DNA of 64,000 nt from Ahaetulla prasina (GCF_028640845.1 NC_080540.1:161719438-161783437); one strand, 5' to 3'. Shown: positions 9,306 through 21,065, counted from the first letter of the stretch. Notes: generated from the sequence alone by a model not told the origin. Numbers and translations are program-made.

Positions 9306-9495
9306 TGTTAAGTTCGGGAAGTAACGAGGCTGGAGACCAGGGTAGTGACAACAGCTCTTTAATATAGGGTGAACCCAGCAACAGGCTGGGGGAAAAACCT
9401 CTCCTTTTATACAGTTCTGCTGGAGGCTTCGTCCAATCAGCAACGTGCTGATTTCCCGCTCAAATATTTAAAGGCACAACTGTTAATACATAACA
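9306..9495 (-). repeat. 5' LTR (element orientation) of the chimeric element
   Basis: 190 bp, no difference from 2311-2500 seen on reading line by line. It is followed by the ATTCT duplication at 9496-9500. Confidence 0.9.
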
Positions 9496-9654
9496 ATTCT
9501 TATTAACAAAAAGTGCAAACAAAAGAAGCCTCCACTATGCAAATTTTATAAATGATCACTTCTTCGTCCCACCCAGCTTTTTAATAGTGAAACTTTTACT
9601 GAAACGATTACAGTATAATAAAATTGCTATTATTTCTTCAGAGAAATTCCTATT

Positions 9655-10041
9655 GCATACAGTTCTTGATTTACAACCGATTTGAAGCAACCATTTGAAG
9701 TTACAATGGTACTGAAAAAAGTGACTTGCAACCAGTCCTTGCACTTAGGGGAACCATAGCATTCCCACGGCTAAAATGATCAAAATTCTGGCGCTTGACA
9801 ATTGGCATGGTCACGATTGTTGCAATATCCTAGGGTCGTGTGATCACTATATGTGATATTCCCAGCTGGCTGCCAAGAAACAAAATGGATTAACTTAACG
9901 ACTACATGATTCATTTAGCAACTGCGTGATTTGTTTAACAGCCATAGCAAAAAAAAAAGATTATAAAATTTGGCGCAACTCACTTGCCTAGTAACAAAAG
10001 TTCTGGTCTCAACTGTGGTTTTAAGTCGAGGACTTCCTGTA
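9655..10041 (-). repeat. Dispersed TIR element, nearly full length
   Basis: It runs from acagttcttgatttacaacc to ttaagtcgaggacttcctgt. The inverted ends and the full internal order of family words (gttacaatggtactgaaaaaagtgac, gatcaaaattctgg, gcgcaactcacttg) are present. Confidence 0.75.
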
Positions 10042-10200
10042 GTTAACAGAGAGTCAGTTTGGTATATACACCAGGCTAGAAAACCTGAGTTCTAATCCTA
10101 CCTTAAGTCCAAAGCCAGCAGCGTGACCTTGGGAAGTCACTTTCTCTCAGCCCTAGGAAGGAGACAGTGGCACACCACTGAAACCACTTCTGAAAATCGC
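10042..10200 (+). repeat. Old tRNA-type SINE fragment
   Basis: It shows the head-like pattern ggtatatacaccaggctagaa ... gagttctaatccta and then the tail words gtgaccttgggaagtcactttctctcag. It is of the same type as 36275-36520. Confidence 0.5.
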
Positions 10201-10202
10201 TT

Positions 10203-10382
10203 AACATAATTGGATTCGCTTAATAACTGCATAGGTCACATAACAGTTACAGCGATTCATTTAACAATTCATTAATTTATCATTTAACAACTGTGACAAA
10301 AAAGTTGTAAAACAACAACCACCTTGCTTAGCAACAAAAATTCTCATCCCAACTGTGGTCATAAATTGAAGACTATCTATAC
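10203..10382 (-). repeat. Dispersed TIR element, half copy
   Basis: Family words include gattcgcttaataactgc, caacaaccaccttgcttagcaac, and the end aactgtggtcataaattgaagactatctat. Confidence 0.65.
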
Positions 10383-10389
10383 CCCTGAT

Positions 10390-11325
10390 AGAATAGAATA
10401 TTTTAGAATATTTTAATTTGTATACCGCCCTTCTCCTGAAGGACTCAGGGCAGTGAACAGGCAGATAAAATACAAACATACACAATAGTAAAAACAACCC
10501 TTAAAAAACTGATTCAAATTTGCCCAAATATTAAAATAACATACACCCCCATAAAATTACAAAAGTTTAAGTTTTAAAAACCCATCAAAAGTCAATTAAA
10601 ATTTAAAGATAAAAAATCAAGCTAGTCCAGCCATATGAAATAAATAGGTTTTAAGTTCGCGGCGAAAGGTCCTAAGGTCTGGTAGTTGTCGAAGTCCAAG
10701 GGGAAGTTCGTTCCACAGGGTCGGAGCCCCCACAGAGAAGGCCCTCCCCCTGGGGGCCGCCAGTCAACACTGTTTGGCTGACAGCACCCTGAGGAGTCCC
10801 TCTCTGTGGGAGCGCACCGGGCGATGGGAGATCGAGGCCGGCAGTAGACGGTCCCATAAATAACCCGGTCCTAAGCCATGGAGCGCTTTAAAGGTGGTAA
10901 CCAATACCTTGAAGCACACCCGGAAAACAACAACTAGCCAGTGCAGTCTGCGCAGGATAGGTGTTACGTGGGAGCTCCGAACCGCTCCCTCAATAACCCG
11001 CGCAGCCGCATTCTGGACTAGCTGTGAAGTCTCCGGGTGCTCTTCAAGGGGAGCCCCATGTAGAGAGCATTGCAGTAGTCCAGGCGAGAGGTAACGAGAG
11101 CATGAGTGACCGTGCATAAGGCATCCCGGTCCAGGAAGGGCCGCAACTGGCGGATCAGGCGAACCTGATAAAAAGTTCTCCTGGAGACGGTCGCCAAATG
11201 ATCTTCAAAGGACAACCGATCATCCAGGAGCACGCCCAAGTTGCGTACCTTCTCCATCGGGGCCAATGACTCACCCCCAACAGACAGCCGCATTTGCAGC
11301 TGACTGTACCGAGATGCTGGCACAC
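10390..11325 (-). repeat. L2-type LINE, 3' part with RT C-terminus
   Basis: Minus-strand frames show RLDYCNALYMGLPLKS, QNAAARVIEGA, LRRLHWLVV and VFRVCFKVLVTTFKALHG, the C-terminal blocks of L2/CR1-type reverse transcriptases. A 3' end on the plus strand reads ataccgcccttctcctgaaggactcagggc. It is 5'-truncated and frameshifted. Confidence 0.8.
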
Positions 11326-11666
11326 AGAGCCCTCTCTGCGGGCATGCAAACCATCGCCCCAGCTCGGCTCCCACTGGCCAGCTGGTTTTTGGGTCTCTGC
11401 CACACATGCGTGGGGGGCGGGGCGCATGTGGGAGATGTGCGTGCATGTGCAGGGGTCACACGCATGGGGTCAAAAATGGATGTGCGGGGATGGGGCGCAT
11501 GCAGGGGTCATGGCACATATTGGGGGTGTGCACACATGTGCGGGGGTGGGGTGTACATGGTGGTCATGTGTGCATGTGCGGGGGCGCATGTGCACATTGC
11601 ATTATGTATGTGTGTGTGCACGTGCACGCTTTTGGCACTCTGTGCTGAAAAGGTTAGCCATCACTG
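11326..11666 (+). repeat. GC-rich hAT-like MITE copy with CATG/TGTGCG minisatellite-like core
   Basis: It has a degenerate core of gcatgtgcgggggtgggg-like units. The right end ctgaaaaggttagccatcactg has the form of a terminal inverted repeat ending CACTG. The left end appears cut where it meets the L2 fragment. Confidence 0.45.
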
Positions 11667-13221
11667 ACCTATATTGTAACTGTTTATGAAGTTTCCATAT
11701 ATTTTCCTAAATTAAGGGGTTAGTTTGTTGGAAACGGTTGATTGCTGAATCCGAATCCTGTAAATACTGTTTCTAAACATCTTCCCCTGTTGCACAGGCT
11801 AGTATCTTCAACAAGTGCATTTTTAAATGCACCTGAGTAATGCACATTATTTTTTTTATCTGAGAGTAAATATACAACTGTATCTGCCTGCAAACTTATT
11901 TTTTGTAATGTTCATGCTGACTGCATCAGGTGATTATTCCTCCAAACAAAGATCTGAGAAAAAGAACACATGGATGGAATCATCTGTATTACTGTAATGG
12001 TATTACTTTTTAAGCAATCCGTGATATTCAATGCACATTGCAAAGTAGGGTTAATTGCAGATTTGAGATTTTTTAAAAAACAAATCATTGCTCAGACTAC
12101 TAAAGATGAGAAATGGATCACAATGCATAACTGAAATTTTTACCACTGGCAAATAATCTGGAATTTGTCTTTACATACTTTAATATGTAGGCTATATTTA
12201 TAACTTTAAAATGTCTTCTTGTGAAATTTGAAGAATTATATTTCACTACTATTTTATACTATTTCAATACACTTTGATTATGTGCCATCAAGTCAGTGCT
12301 TTAGTAACCACATACACAGACCCTTTCCAGGAAGATTTAATATACTTACTGGTCATTTATTATAGATTTACACTTTTGGTTTTACATGCATTGCATTTTT
12401 AATTATGTCTGATTTCTATTCACTTACTGGAATGGACCAATAATCTGCAGCCTCAAAGAGTGATCTATTCTGACGAAAATTTTCCAAACCTCTAACAAAC
12501 ACAAAACACACATTTTGTTATTTAGCCTCAAAATTAATTTCATACATAAAAAATTAAAATCCGCTATTTATTCCCTAGTATATTGGGAAAATAGTTTCAA
12601 CTCCTAGTCCTTTTCATCATGGAACTCAAACACACGTTCTTTACACTGAACGAAACTTCAACAGATTTGCACCAAGAATTCTCAAAATATGAAATTGCAT
12701 CTTCTAAAACAGCTTTCCATTATGTGTTCTGACAAATTTTCTAACACACTGGCTATCACACTGAAAATGCTAGGCTAGAAAGATATATATGATAGTTGTA
12801 GAGTCTTATTTTTTTTCCTGTCAAGTGCTTTGCTTAATCCAGGATTTAAAGTTAGGACAATATTTATTGGGATGTTTATCCTATCCAATTTCTTGCTTTC
12901 TCACATGTTCAGCAAGTTGCATGCATACATTAGTGAAAACAAAAAGTTATATTATTACTGTTATTTTAAATTGTTCAGGACTGCAACTTTTCAATATAAA
13001 GGAGGAATTAAAATTACAGGTTTTCTGATATGAGGCCATGCTAAAGTTGTTATTAAAATAAATAGCTAAAAATTAAAACTGAAGGATTTGCAAACCCCCA
13101 CCTCTTTTAAAAAATGGTGAATGCTTGGTTTCACTTGGTTTTTGAAGTCTTCAGGGCTCTTCACTATTTCCAGATCAAATGGGAAAGCATATGCCCAATT
13201 TAAAGAGGGACAAATCAGGGA
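11667..13221. other. AT-rich intron, nothing recognised
   Basis: No coding pattern, RNA gene or known repeat was identified by reading both strands. Confidence 0.4.
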
Positions 13222-13676
13222 GACTTATGACCACAACTAAGCTCAAAATTTATGTTGCTAAGTGAAACATTTGTTAAATGAGTTTGCCCCATTTTGTGAC
13301 TTTTCTTTGTTGTTAAGTGAATCATTGCAGTTGTTAAGTGAATCTGACTTCCCCATTGAGTTTGCTTATCAGGTCACAAAATAGAATAGAATAGAATAGA
13401 ATTTTATTGGCCAAGTGTGATTGGATACACAAGGAATTTGTCTTGGTGCATATGCTCTCAGGGTACATAAAAGAAAAGATACGTTGACCACGTGACCTCA
13501 AGACACTGCAACTGTCATAAATATGAGCCAGTTGCCAAGCATCTGAATTTTGAACACGTGACCAGGGGATTCTGCTAGAGTCGTAAGGGTGAAAAACAGT
13601 CATAAGTTATTTTTTTCAGTGCCGTTGTAACTTTGAATGGTCACTAAACGAACTGTTGTAAATTGAGGACTACCTA
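13222..13676 (+). repeat. Dispersed TIR element split by a LINE tail with (ATAGA)n
   Basis: The left part runs from ttatgaccacaactaagctc to aggtcacaaa and the right part from ttgaccacgtgacc to ttgaggactacctata. The interruption at about 13380-13484 is a minus-strand LINE 3' tail (atagaatagaatagaattttattggccaagtgtg in part). The LINE therefore inserted later. Confidence 0.75.
13380..13484 (-). repeat. Snake CR1/L3-type LINE 3' tail with pentanucleotide run
   Basis: It contains tattggccaagtgtgattgg and cacaaggaatttgtcttggt and is preceded by (ATAGA)n, which is the 3' end in minus orientation. Equivalent copies lie at 38258-38468, 39583-39700 and twice at 42.2-42.8 kb. Confidence 0.75.
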
Positions 13677-15134
13677 TACTTCTGAACCAGGATTTGTATA
13701 AGAATAGCCTCCAGGTCATATTCTTACAATGCTACATTTCAAATTGCAACCTTTGAAATAGTAAGCTAAATAATAGGAAGGATACCATCCAGATGCATGA
13801 ACACAAAGTGCACAAAATATCAGAATTGGATTATTATCTCAGCCTGCTATTTCAAAAGTCTCCGGGAAAACCCCCTCAGCTTTAACTGCCCTCCTAATAT
13901 GCCAATAAGATTTCCGAGAAATTCTGCAAAGATGTCCACTTTACAAAAAGCTCCATTTCTGTGCACAGCAGCAAAGGTTCAGTTTGTGTATGTTTGTGCC
14001 GTAAGGTATCTGCAAAGGGCAGCAGCTGGTGCAATGCTTTAAATAGAGCTCCTAAATCCACTCTCTCCACAGTTACCATATAGCACAACAGTTAGACCTA
14101 AAGCAAGATATATTCCCTTCTGATACAAAAGTCACACCTAGGCTGCATGGTGCAAAATATTTTTAAAAAATCCCTCCTTATATTGTGATTTTAAGTGCTT
14201 TTTATTTTAGACTTTCTCCGAAAGACCCAAATTGCAAATATAGCCCATACTTCACAATCATTTTTTCTGAGAGATCAATCCCATGGAGAAGGAGATGCTG
14301 ACAAGTCGCCACTAACCCAGTTGAAGTTAAAAGGGAAGTAACATTCAAATCTGGATTTTCCCAACCAGAGTCTAACACTGTAGTGCTATAGCACACTGTT
14401 GTGAATATTAGGAGAAGTCTACCCCACCAGTTTCACAAACAGGAAACTGCACATTATTTCATCATGTGGGAGTATTATATCTCTATACTGAGGAAGTACA
14501 AAACTAAGCAGAAAAGACTGTTAGCTTGTTCGGACGAGGTAAGACATATATTAAGGTAGCTCCTTGGAATATTTACGGAGATCACAAATTGCACCTTGAC
14601 AGTAACATACTAGAATATAAATTTGATTCAGAAACTTTATTTGACTATTAAAAGTTCTTTAAAAGCTGCAAAATTATCCTGAAGCTCAATAAAAACTGAA
14701 GGCAAAAATAAGATGAATTTTGCAATAGTAATGTATCTACTATATCTTCAGTAATTGTATTTTATTTTTCATCCAATGATGAAATGATTTTAGAATCTCC
14801 TTCCCTTCTACATTCTTTTTGCTCTCATATACTTTTATGATAACAGCAATACCATTTGTACAATGCAGGTATTGTGCTACACTGCCCTTTCCTTTCATAT
14901 GCTGCAATTTTAGTTGAGTTTTCTTATAACTGTTTGAGTCTCCTTTCAAGTGCATCAGGGAGTCAAAACCTCTAATGTTAGCATGATTCTTTAAAGCAAG
15001 GGCCAAGAAAATCAAATTCCTTTTACTTCTTTATACAAACAACAGTGGGCTTCTACGGTGAAGCTAAAGTGAAAAGACTTGTATCACATGCACCAATAGC
15101 ATTTTCACCAACATTGTATTTAAATATGAAGCAG
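13677..15134. other. Intron, nothing recognised
   Basis: Short open frames are present but none resembles a known family or has splice-site support. Confidence 0.4.
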
Positions 15135-15151
15135 GGGAGCTAACATATTTA
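15135..15151. repeat. L1 target-site duplication, left (partner 17617-17633)
   Basis: 17 identical bases flank the L1, the mark of target-primed reverse transcription. Confidence 0.85.
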
Positions 15152-17616
15152 TTTATTTATTTATTTTTAATTCAAAAAGTTTTACAAATTTTTTTCCCCC
15201 TTTCCCCCCCTCCTCTCCCCTCCCTTCACAACCCCCCTCCCCCCCCCGACTTCCCGGAACGGGCACAAGGTATAGTTAAAATAAAACAAACATATGCTAA
15301 AAATTTTCATCCCAACTTAATTATACCCTACAATCATCAATTCCTAACTTCCCCAAAACAATCAAAATAATACATCATAATCATTCAAAAACAGTCTGAT
15401 AACTCTTAGTCTGATATCTCGTTGAATATAGTCAATCCATTTTTTCCATTCCTTTAAGTATCTTTCTTGCGTATTGTCTTTCAAAAAGGCTGATATCTTC
15501 GCCATCTCAGCCAAATTGGCAACTTTCAATATCCATTCTTCTATTGTTGGTACTTCTTTTTTCTTCCAATATTGTCCTATTAGTAATCTTGCTGCAGTTA
15601 TTAGATTTAAAATCAATTTAGTCTCAATTACTGTACAATCCGTAATAATTCCCAACAAGAAAAATTACGGCAGGAACTTTATCTTCTTTTTCAAAACATT
15701 TTGTAAAATCCACCAAATTTTTATCCAAAAGGCCTTTATGTCCTTACAAGTCCACCAAATGTGAAAATATGTAGCGTCATCACAATTACATCTCCAACAT
15801 TTTGCTTGCATTTCTGGATACATACACGATAATTTTTTAGGATCTAGATGCCATCTATAAAACATTTTATAAAATTTCCCTCAGATTCTGTGCCTGTGAA
15901 TTTAACATTTCTAACCCAAATTTTTCCCAAGTTTCCAATAATATTGGCTCCTGAAAATTTTGTGCCCACTTTATCATACAGTCCTTTACCAAGTCCCTTT
16001 CAGAATCTATTTCAAGTAACACATTATACAATCTCTTTATATGCTCCTGAGACTGATTTCTAATTTGCTTTACCAAATTTCCCTCGTTCTGCTCTATACC
16101 AATTTTCTGATCTGCCTTCCAGCTAGCACGTAGTTGCTCATTTTGAAACCAAGTATAATTTCCCATCCTCTCTTACTACATGCACAGATTTTAGCTGCAA
16201 ATTACCTCTTTCAGTATACAAAAGATCTTTATATGTAATCATTTCCTGATTCTGTTCTATGTTTATATTTTCTACTGTATGTCTAGGACTTGCCCATATA
16301 GGAACCTTATAATTTAGTTTATAAGAGTATTTTTCCAAACACATGAAGGGCATTTCTTAGCACATGATTTTTAAAGGCCTTATCCACTTTTTGTCATAAA
16401 TTAAATATGCATGCCATCCATATAGCAAATCATAACCTTCTATATTCAAAATTCTGTCCTCTGTTAAATTAAACCAATCACTTATTGCAGAGAGCAGCTG
16501 CTTCATAATATAATTTAAAATTAGGCATTTTAAACCTCCCTTTCCGAGAATCTTGAATTATTTTCATTTTAACCCTAGCTTTTTACCTTCCCATATAAAT
16601 TTGTTAATTCCTTCTGCCATTCCTCAAGATTCTTATCTTTCTTAATTATTGGTATCATCTGAAAGAGGAATAAAAATCTAGGTAAAACATTCATTTTAAT
16701 AGCAGCAATTCTCCCCAGCAAAGATAATTGCAATTTTTCCAAACAATCAACTCCTTCTGAACTTTTGCCATAAAACCTCATAGTTATTCTTATACAATTT
16801 CACATTTGATGTAATATAAACCCTAAGTACTTAACCTTCTTTACAATTTCAAATCCTGTTACTTCCTCTAGTTTTCTTTCTGTTGTCTGGCCATATTTTT
16901 ATTATCACTTTTGTCTTTTCTGATTTACCTTAAACCCTGAAACATTCCCATATTGATCAATTATTTCCAACAAAGATTTACTAGAATTTATAGGGTTTGT
17001 TAAAGTAATCACCAAATCATCTGCAAAAGCTCTTAACTTATATTCATACTGTCTAACTCTAATTCCTCTATCTCCTTTACTTCTCGTATTTTATCCAATA
17101 ATGGTTCTAGAGTTAAAATAAACAATAATGGTGATAAAGGACATCCCTGTCTTGTTCCTTTCGCAATCTTAAAAGGTTCTGTTAAGCTACCATTGATTAT
17201 AATCTGTGCTGTTTGCTCTCCATAAATTGCCTAATTATTCTTAAAAACCATCTCCAAATTGCATCTTTTCTATTAATTTAAATAAAAAATCCCAATGCAA
17301 TCGATCAAAAGCTTTCTCTGCATCGAGAAAAATAAATGCTGCTGGAATAAAATTTTTCTTTTCTAAGTACTCCAATAAATTAACAATCTGCCTAACATTA
17401 TTCCTCATCTGTCTCCCTTTTATAAATCCAGATTGATCATTATGAATTCTTCGCTGCAGAATCAACATTAATCTATTAGCTATTATTTTAACAAAAATCT
17501 TATAATCATTATTTAAAAGTGAGATTGGCCTATAGTTCCCAGGTTTAGAACAATCCTGTTCCTCTTTTGGTATCAATGAAATAAAAGAGGTTCTCCATGA
17601 GGGGGGAATTCCCCCT
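15152..17616 (-). mobile_element. L1-type LINE, 5'-truncated, with 17-bp target duplication
   Basis: Minus-strand frames show the L1 reverse transcriptase: GNYRPISLLNNDYKIFVKII, NDQSGFIKGRQ, FLDAEKAFDRLHW and the active-site FADDLVIT near 17010-17030. The L1 C-terminal Cys-rich region follows (KCWRCNCDDATYFHIWWTC near 15800). The 3' end is an (AAAT)n tail at 15152-15170. The word gggagctaacatattta flanks it at 15135-15151 and 17617-17633. Multiple stops and shifts show it is inactive. Confidence 0.88.
15187..15250 (-). other. G-rich polypurine tract of the L1 3' UTR
   Basis: On the minus strand there are runs of 9, 6, 3, 4, 7 and 5 G within about 60 bases. Four or more such runs can form a G-quadruplex, as reported for L1 3' UTRs of other vertebrates. 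Confidence 0.6.
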
Positions 17617-17771
17617 GGGAGCTAACATATTTAGAGTCCACCAGCTGAAAGTAGTTTGAATGGCTCCATAGTTTAAGCTTCGTTTTAAAGACAAGATATA
17701 GAACCATCCTTCTGTTTTTTTGGTCATGCTGTAATTTTCAGCTCCAAAATAAAGCAAAGAACAGTGTATTG

Positions 17772-17885
17772 CAGAGGTCTTCAAATCTGGCAGCTTTAAG
17801 ACTTGTGGACTTCAACTCCCAGAATTCTCCAGCCAGCATAGTTGAAGTCCACAAGTCTTAAAACTGCCAAGTCTGAAGACATCTG
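17772..17885. mobile_element. Palindromic hAT-like miniature element, 8-bp TSD
   Basis: It starts cagaggtcttcaaatctgg and ends with its reverse complement form (agtctgaagacatctg). The arms are joined at a centre near cagccagcat. The flanks are gtgtattg on both sides (17764-17771 and 17886-17893). Confidence 0.82.
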
Positions 17886-18189
17886 GTGTATTGAATGTAC
17901 TGTGGTGCTTTTTCAACAGTAGAGATAGGGTAGTAGACTACAGACTTGCTGTAGAGCAAAGCTAGAAGATCCTGAAAATAATTCCATGTTACCCCTTTTA
18001 GGCAGTTCACACAAGAAGCACAACTATGAACACCAATTCTATCTTTATTATAAAGCTATATTAACAAAATCTTGCAGGACTGAATTTTTTTCTCCTCTTC
18101 TTTCCTTTTGCTTTCTGGAAAACTAGGGAGTTTCCCCTTCTTGAAACATTTCTCATGTGTCTTGCCTTTCCTTCTGTAGAATGAGATTA

Positions 18190-18300
18190 TTATTATTAGT
18201 ATTTATTAAATTTATTTGCCGCTTATCTTGCCACAAGGCAACTCTGGGAGGCTTACAAAGTAAGAAAAATAATAAATATATATAATATATATATAAAATC
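18190..18300. repeat. L2/CR1-type LINE tail fragment
   Basis: The words ttatttgccgcttatcttgcc ... aactctgggaggcttacaaag are of the 'graphic cells' tail type common in squamates, next to a short (TA)n run. Confidence 0.5.
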
Positions 18301-18661
18301 ATAAGTTATGGTAAAAAGACAGGGAGGGAGGGAACAAGGTGTGCAGGGGGTAAGAAATCTTTTACATAACAGTTGCTTACTTTGTGGCTCTTCCTCCTGT
18401 CTCTCAAGGTCATTCTCACATACCATTACCCTCCGATCTCTCGCAGTTTCAAAATGGAAAGCCAGAAGGAAAGCACAAAAACAGGATACTTAAGAATGGA
18501 AGTGAAATGTTTTTATAAAGGAGGAAGAGAAGTTCACATGGTAACCTTACAGATATCTCCCAAGAAGGCTTTATTTATGTTATTGCTTGCAACGAATAAA
18601 TTATTCTTGGTGAATTACAAAATCATCCAATATGCTAAAGCATCAATGGTATAATATAGAC

Positions 18662-19433
18662 CAGGGTTCACCAACTTTTCGGACCTCAGGGACCACTAAA
18701 TATATAATTTAAAATCCTGTGGACCACTAATATGATCTGCCTAATGACCGGCTGGGTGGGCGTGACTAGGTGGTCATGTGACTGGGTGCCATGGCCAATT
18801 CAATGTCACTTGCGTCGAGGGGCACCTCACCAGCCTCTACTTGCCCCTCCCCTCCCAGCCACTCCTCGCCTCCCTGCCCAGGCTCCTTAGGGCCCCAACA
18901 GGAAGCAGTTGCTGGAGCTAAGCAGCCACCAAGAGGAAGAGTTGCCAAAACAGCTGGCTCAGTTCAAATTGGATCTGGCCAAGAAGGAGGCTCAGCAGAA
19001 CCACGTCACTGAGGACTATGAGCATAGGCTTTCCAAGCAGAGGGAAGACCTGCAGGAGTTCAAGGCCAGGTACTGGTGCCTGGAGGCTGGTCAGCCAGTT
19101 CCAGGCCATGATGCAGTTCCACTGGAACACAGCCCTCCAGCTCCTTGCCACCAGCGGCACTTCCCTCCAGCCTTCACCCAAAGCCCTGCACCAGGAGGTC
19201 GAAGCAGACCCCAAGTCGGAATTTCTGCCCCCCTCCAACCCACACAAGAAGACCCCGAAGGGGGAGACTCTCTGCAGCAACACAAACATTCATTGCACAT
19301 TTCCGGCCCAGGGGCTGTAGTTTGAGGACCCTGATTTAGTGCAAAATAAAAAATGTAAATAATTTTTCTGCAGACCACCAAAATTTTCTCACGGACCACC
19401 AGTGGTCCACGAACCACTAGTTGGTGACCACTG
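18662..19433 (+). mobile_element. hAT-like non-autonomous element carrying captured coiled-coil coding sequence, copy 1
   Basis: Terminal repeats cagggttcaccaact and agttggtgaccactg are flanked by a perfect 8-bp duplication atatagac (18654-18661 and 19434-19441). The outer parts are element sequence (gaccactaaatatata ... ggaccaccagtggtcc). The inside, about 18895-19300, reads as a Lys/Glu/Gln-rich coiled coil (LLELSSHQEEELPKQLAQFK, NHVTEDYEHRLSKQREDLQE), then VSQFQAMMQ and a Pro/Ser-rich tail. The frame is shifted by a deletion near 19090. No transposase is present, so it would depend on one in trans. Confidence 0.82.
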
Positions 19434-19466
19434 ATATAGACAAGATGGGTGGCACACAATTCTAAC

Positions 19467-19547
<81 letters not shown>
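19467..19547. repeat. (GATA)n microsatellite
   Basis: About 20 nearly perfect units. Confidence 0.95.
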
Positions 19548-19548
<1 letters not shown>

Positions 19549-19679
19549 ATAAGGAATAAAGTTATATACAAAATAAATGGTAGAATAATAAAAAAATGAA
19601 ACTCTAAAATATGTAGATGATTCAAACACTCTTATAAATGCTTCTATCCTGAACAGTTTATAAATTGTTAATAAATTGG

Positions 19680-20870
19680 GAGTTGATGAATAGGGAGAAA
19701 ATGACATGAGAGAAGCTGTTCCTATGAACCACCATTCCCTCCTCTGCGTGAAAATGATGAAGTGGAAAGTTTGGCAGTGAATGGATCAAGTAAATGTACT
19801 CTAGGGACATCTGTGTTGGACAGGCTGCTTGAAGAAAATGATCCTTGAAATACCTTGCAGCCAAGCCATGTAGGAGATTAAAGGTCCAAACCAGCACTTT
19901 GAAATGCATTTGGAAGCCAGTAAGCATCCAACGCAAGACTTGAACACAAGTATAGTGTGTTTATACTGGGCTAGCACCTTCTGGTCTAGTTGAAGCTTCC
20001 AGGTGATTTACAAAGGCAGCCCCATGTAGACCACATTGCACTGATCCCAAGCAAGTGGCGATGAGAGCATGAATCATCACTGTTGCGAAGTCCTAACATT
20101 TGCAATAAGGCTACAACTAGTACACTAGTTAAAGCAGAGCAAAGGCCTCTGGGCTATGGCTTCCATCTATCCATCTAGAAGTAGCTGTTGAAATCAGGAC
20201 TACCCTGCACTATGATCCTGTTTCTTCAAACCTCCCAGCCACCAGAAAATGGATCAAGATGCTGAGAGCATGCCTCATCTGGTGTGGGAGAACAATGTAC
20301 AGATCAGTATCATTAACATATTGTATCCTAAACCAACAGATGATCTCCTGCAGCTTCATGTAGTTATTAAAAACCTGGGGAGAGAAAACTAATTTCTGCA
20401 ACATTTCAGAGAACCTGCCTTAATTCTCTCCTGTCCGTTGACTAGAACTCTCTAGGAACACAACAGAACTTTAAAACAGTTCTCTGCATGTAGTCCAGAA
20501 GGATACCATGTTGGATAATATCAAAAGCTGCTGAGATGCCCAAAAGTACAAGAAGGGAAATCAAGGTCATCATTCTATAGGAACAACCAATCATGTCTTA
20601 GTTCCATGCCCAGCCCTACATTCTGGTTGAAAAGAGTCAAAACAATCTGATTCCTTTAGGGTGCTCCCTAGCTGAATATTGACTGTAGTCTCAATAGCCT
20701 TCTCCAGAAGAGCAGTTTAAAGCCTGGACAATACTTATCAAATACAGATATATCTGAGGACAGCTTCTGAAAGAGAGGGTCCATCACAGCCTCTTTTAAG
20801 ACTACTAGTATCAGTCTCCTGCAATCAGGCACTATTTCAAGAACACAAGTGACCAGAGGCAACCAAAAGA
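19680..20870 (-). repeat. Old L2-type LINE, degraded
   Basis: Minus-strand pieces such as GFQMHFKVLVWTFNLLHGLAA and plus-strand words like aggcagccccatgtagacc, also seen in the L2 at 10.4-11.3 kb, support it. Borders are approximate. Confidence 0.5.
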
Positions 20871-21065
20871 ACACTCATTTATTTCATTTTGTGAAAGATC
20901 ACAGGCCAGGAGCAGTCCTAGATCATGTAGTCACTGACACTCCCTAGTTATCACAATGGACTCAAGATTTTTGTAAATCTGAGAATTTATAAGCAAATTG
21001 CTGTTCCAACTGTTCCTAATGGCTAGGTGGGAGATCTACCACTTCATCTCTTTTGGCATACTGCA

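Larger units (their letters stand above)
2311..9495 (-). mobile_element. Young chimeric LTR retrotransposon: Ty3/gypsy frame (minus) with interleaved DIRS-type segments (plus)
   Basis: Two 190-bp LTRs show no difference on reading (TGTTA...TAACA) and are flanked by a perfect ATTCT target duplication (2306-2310 and 9496-9500). A polypurine tract adjoins the 2311-2500 LTR and a TTGGCGACGAAGG primer-site-like word adjoins the other, so the element runs on the minus strand. Gypsy pieces in plus coordinates are: integrase and pol end 2552 to ~3100, RNase H start/RT end 4402-4852, RNase H end/tether 4846-5277, RT start 5798-5997, protease 5998-6257, RT middle 6258-6388, protease again 8025-8284, gag 8285-9208. 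All are minus. DIRS pieces at ~3100-4412, 5267-5808 and 6378-8035 are plus and in their own correct order. Most reading frames carry single-base shifts, so the copy cannot make its own proteins and must have been moved by proteins supplied in trans. Confidence 0.88.

Noticed and set aside
2311..9495. Simple nesting of a DIRS element inside a gypsy element
   Set aside because: DIRS termini are absent, DIRS is cut into three pieces with gypsy blocks between, and gypsy gene order is permuted.
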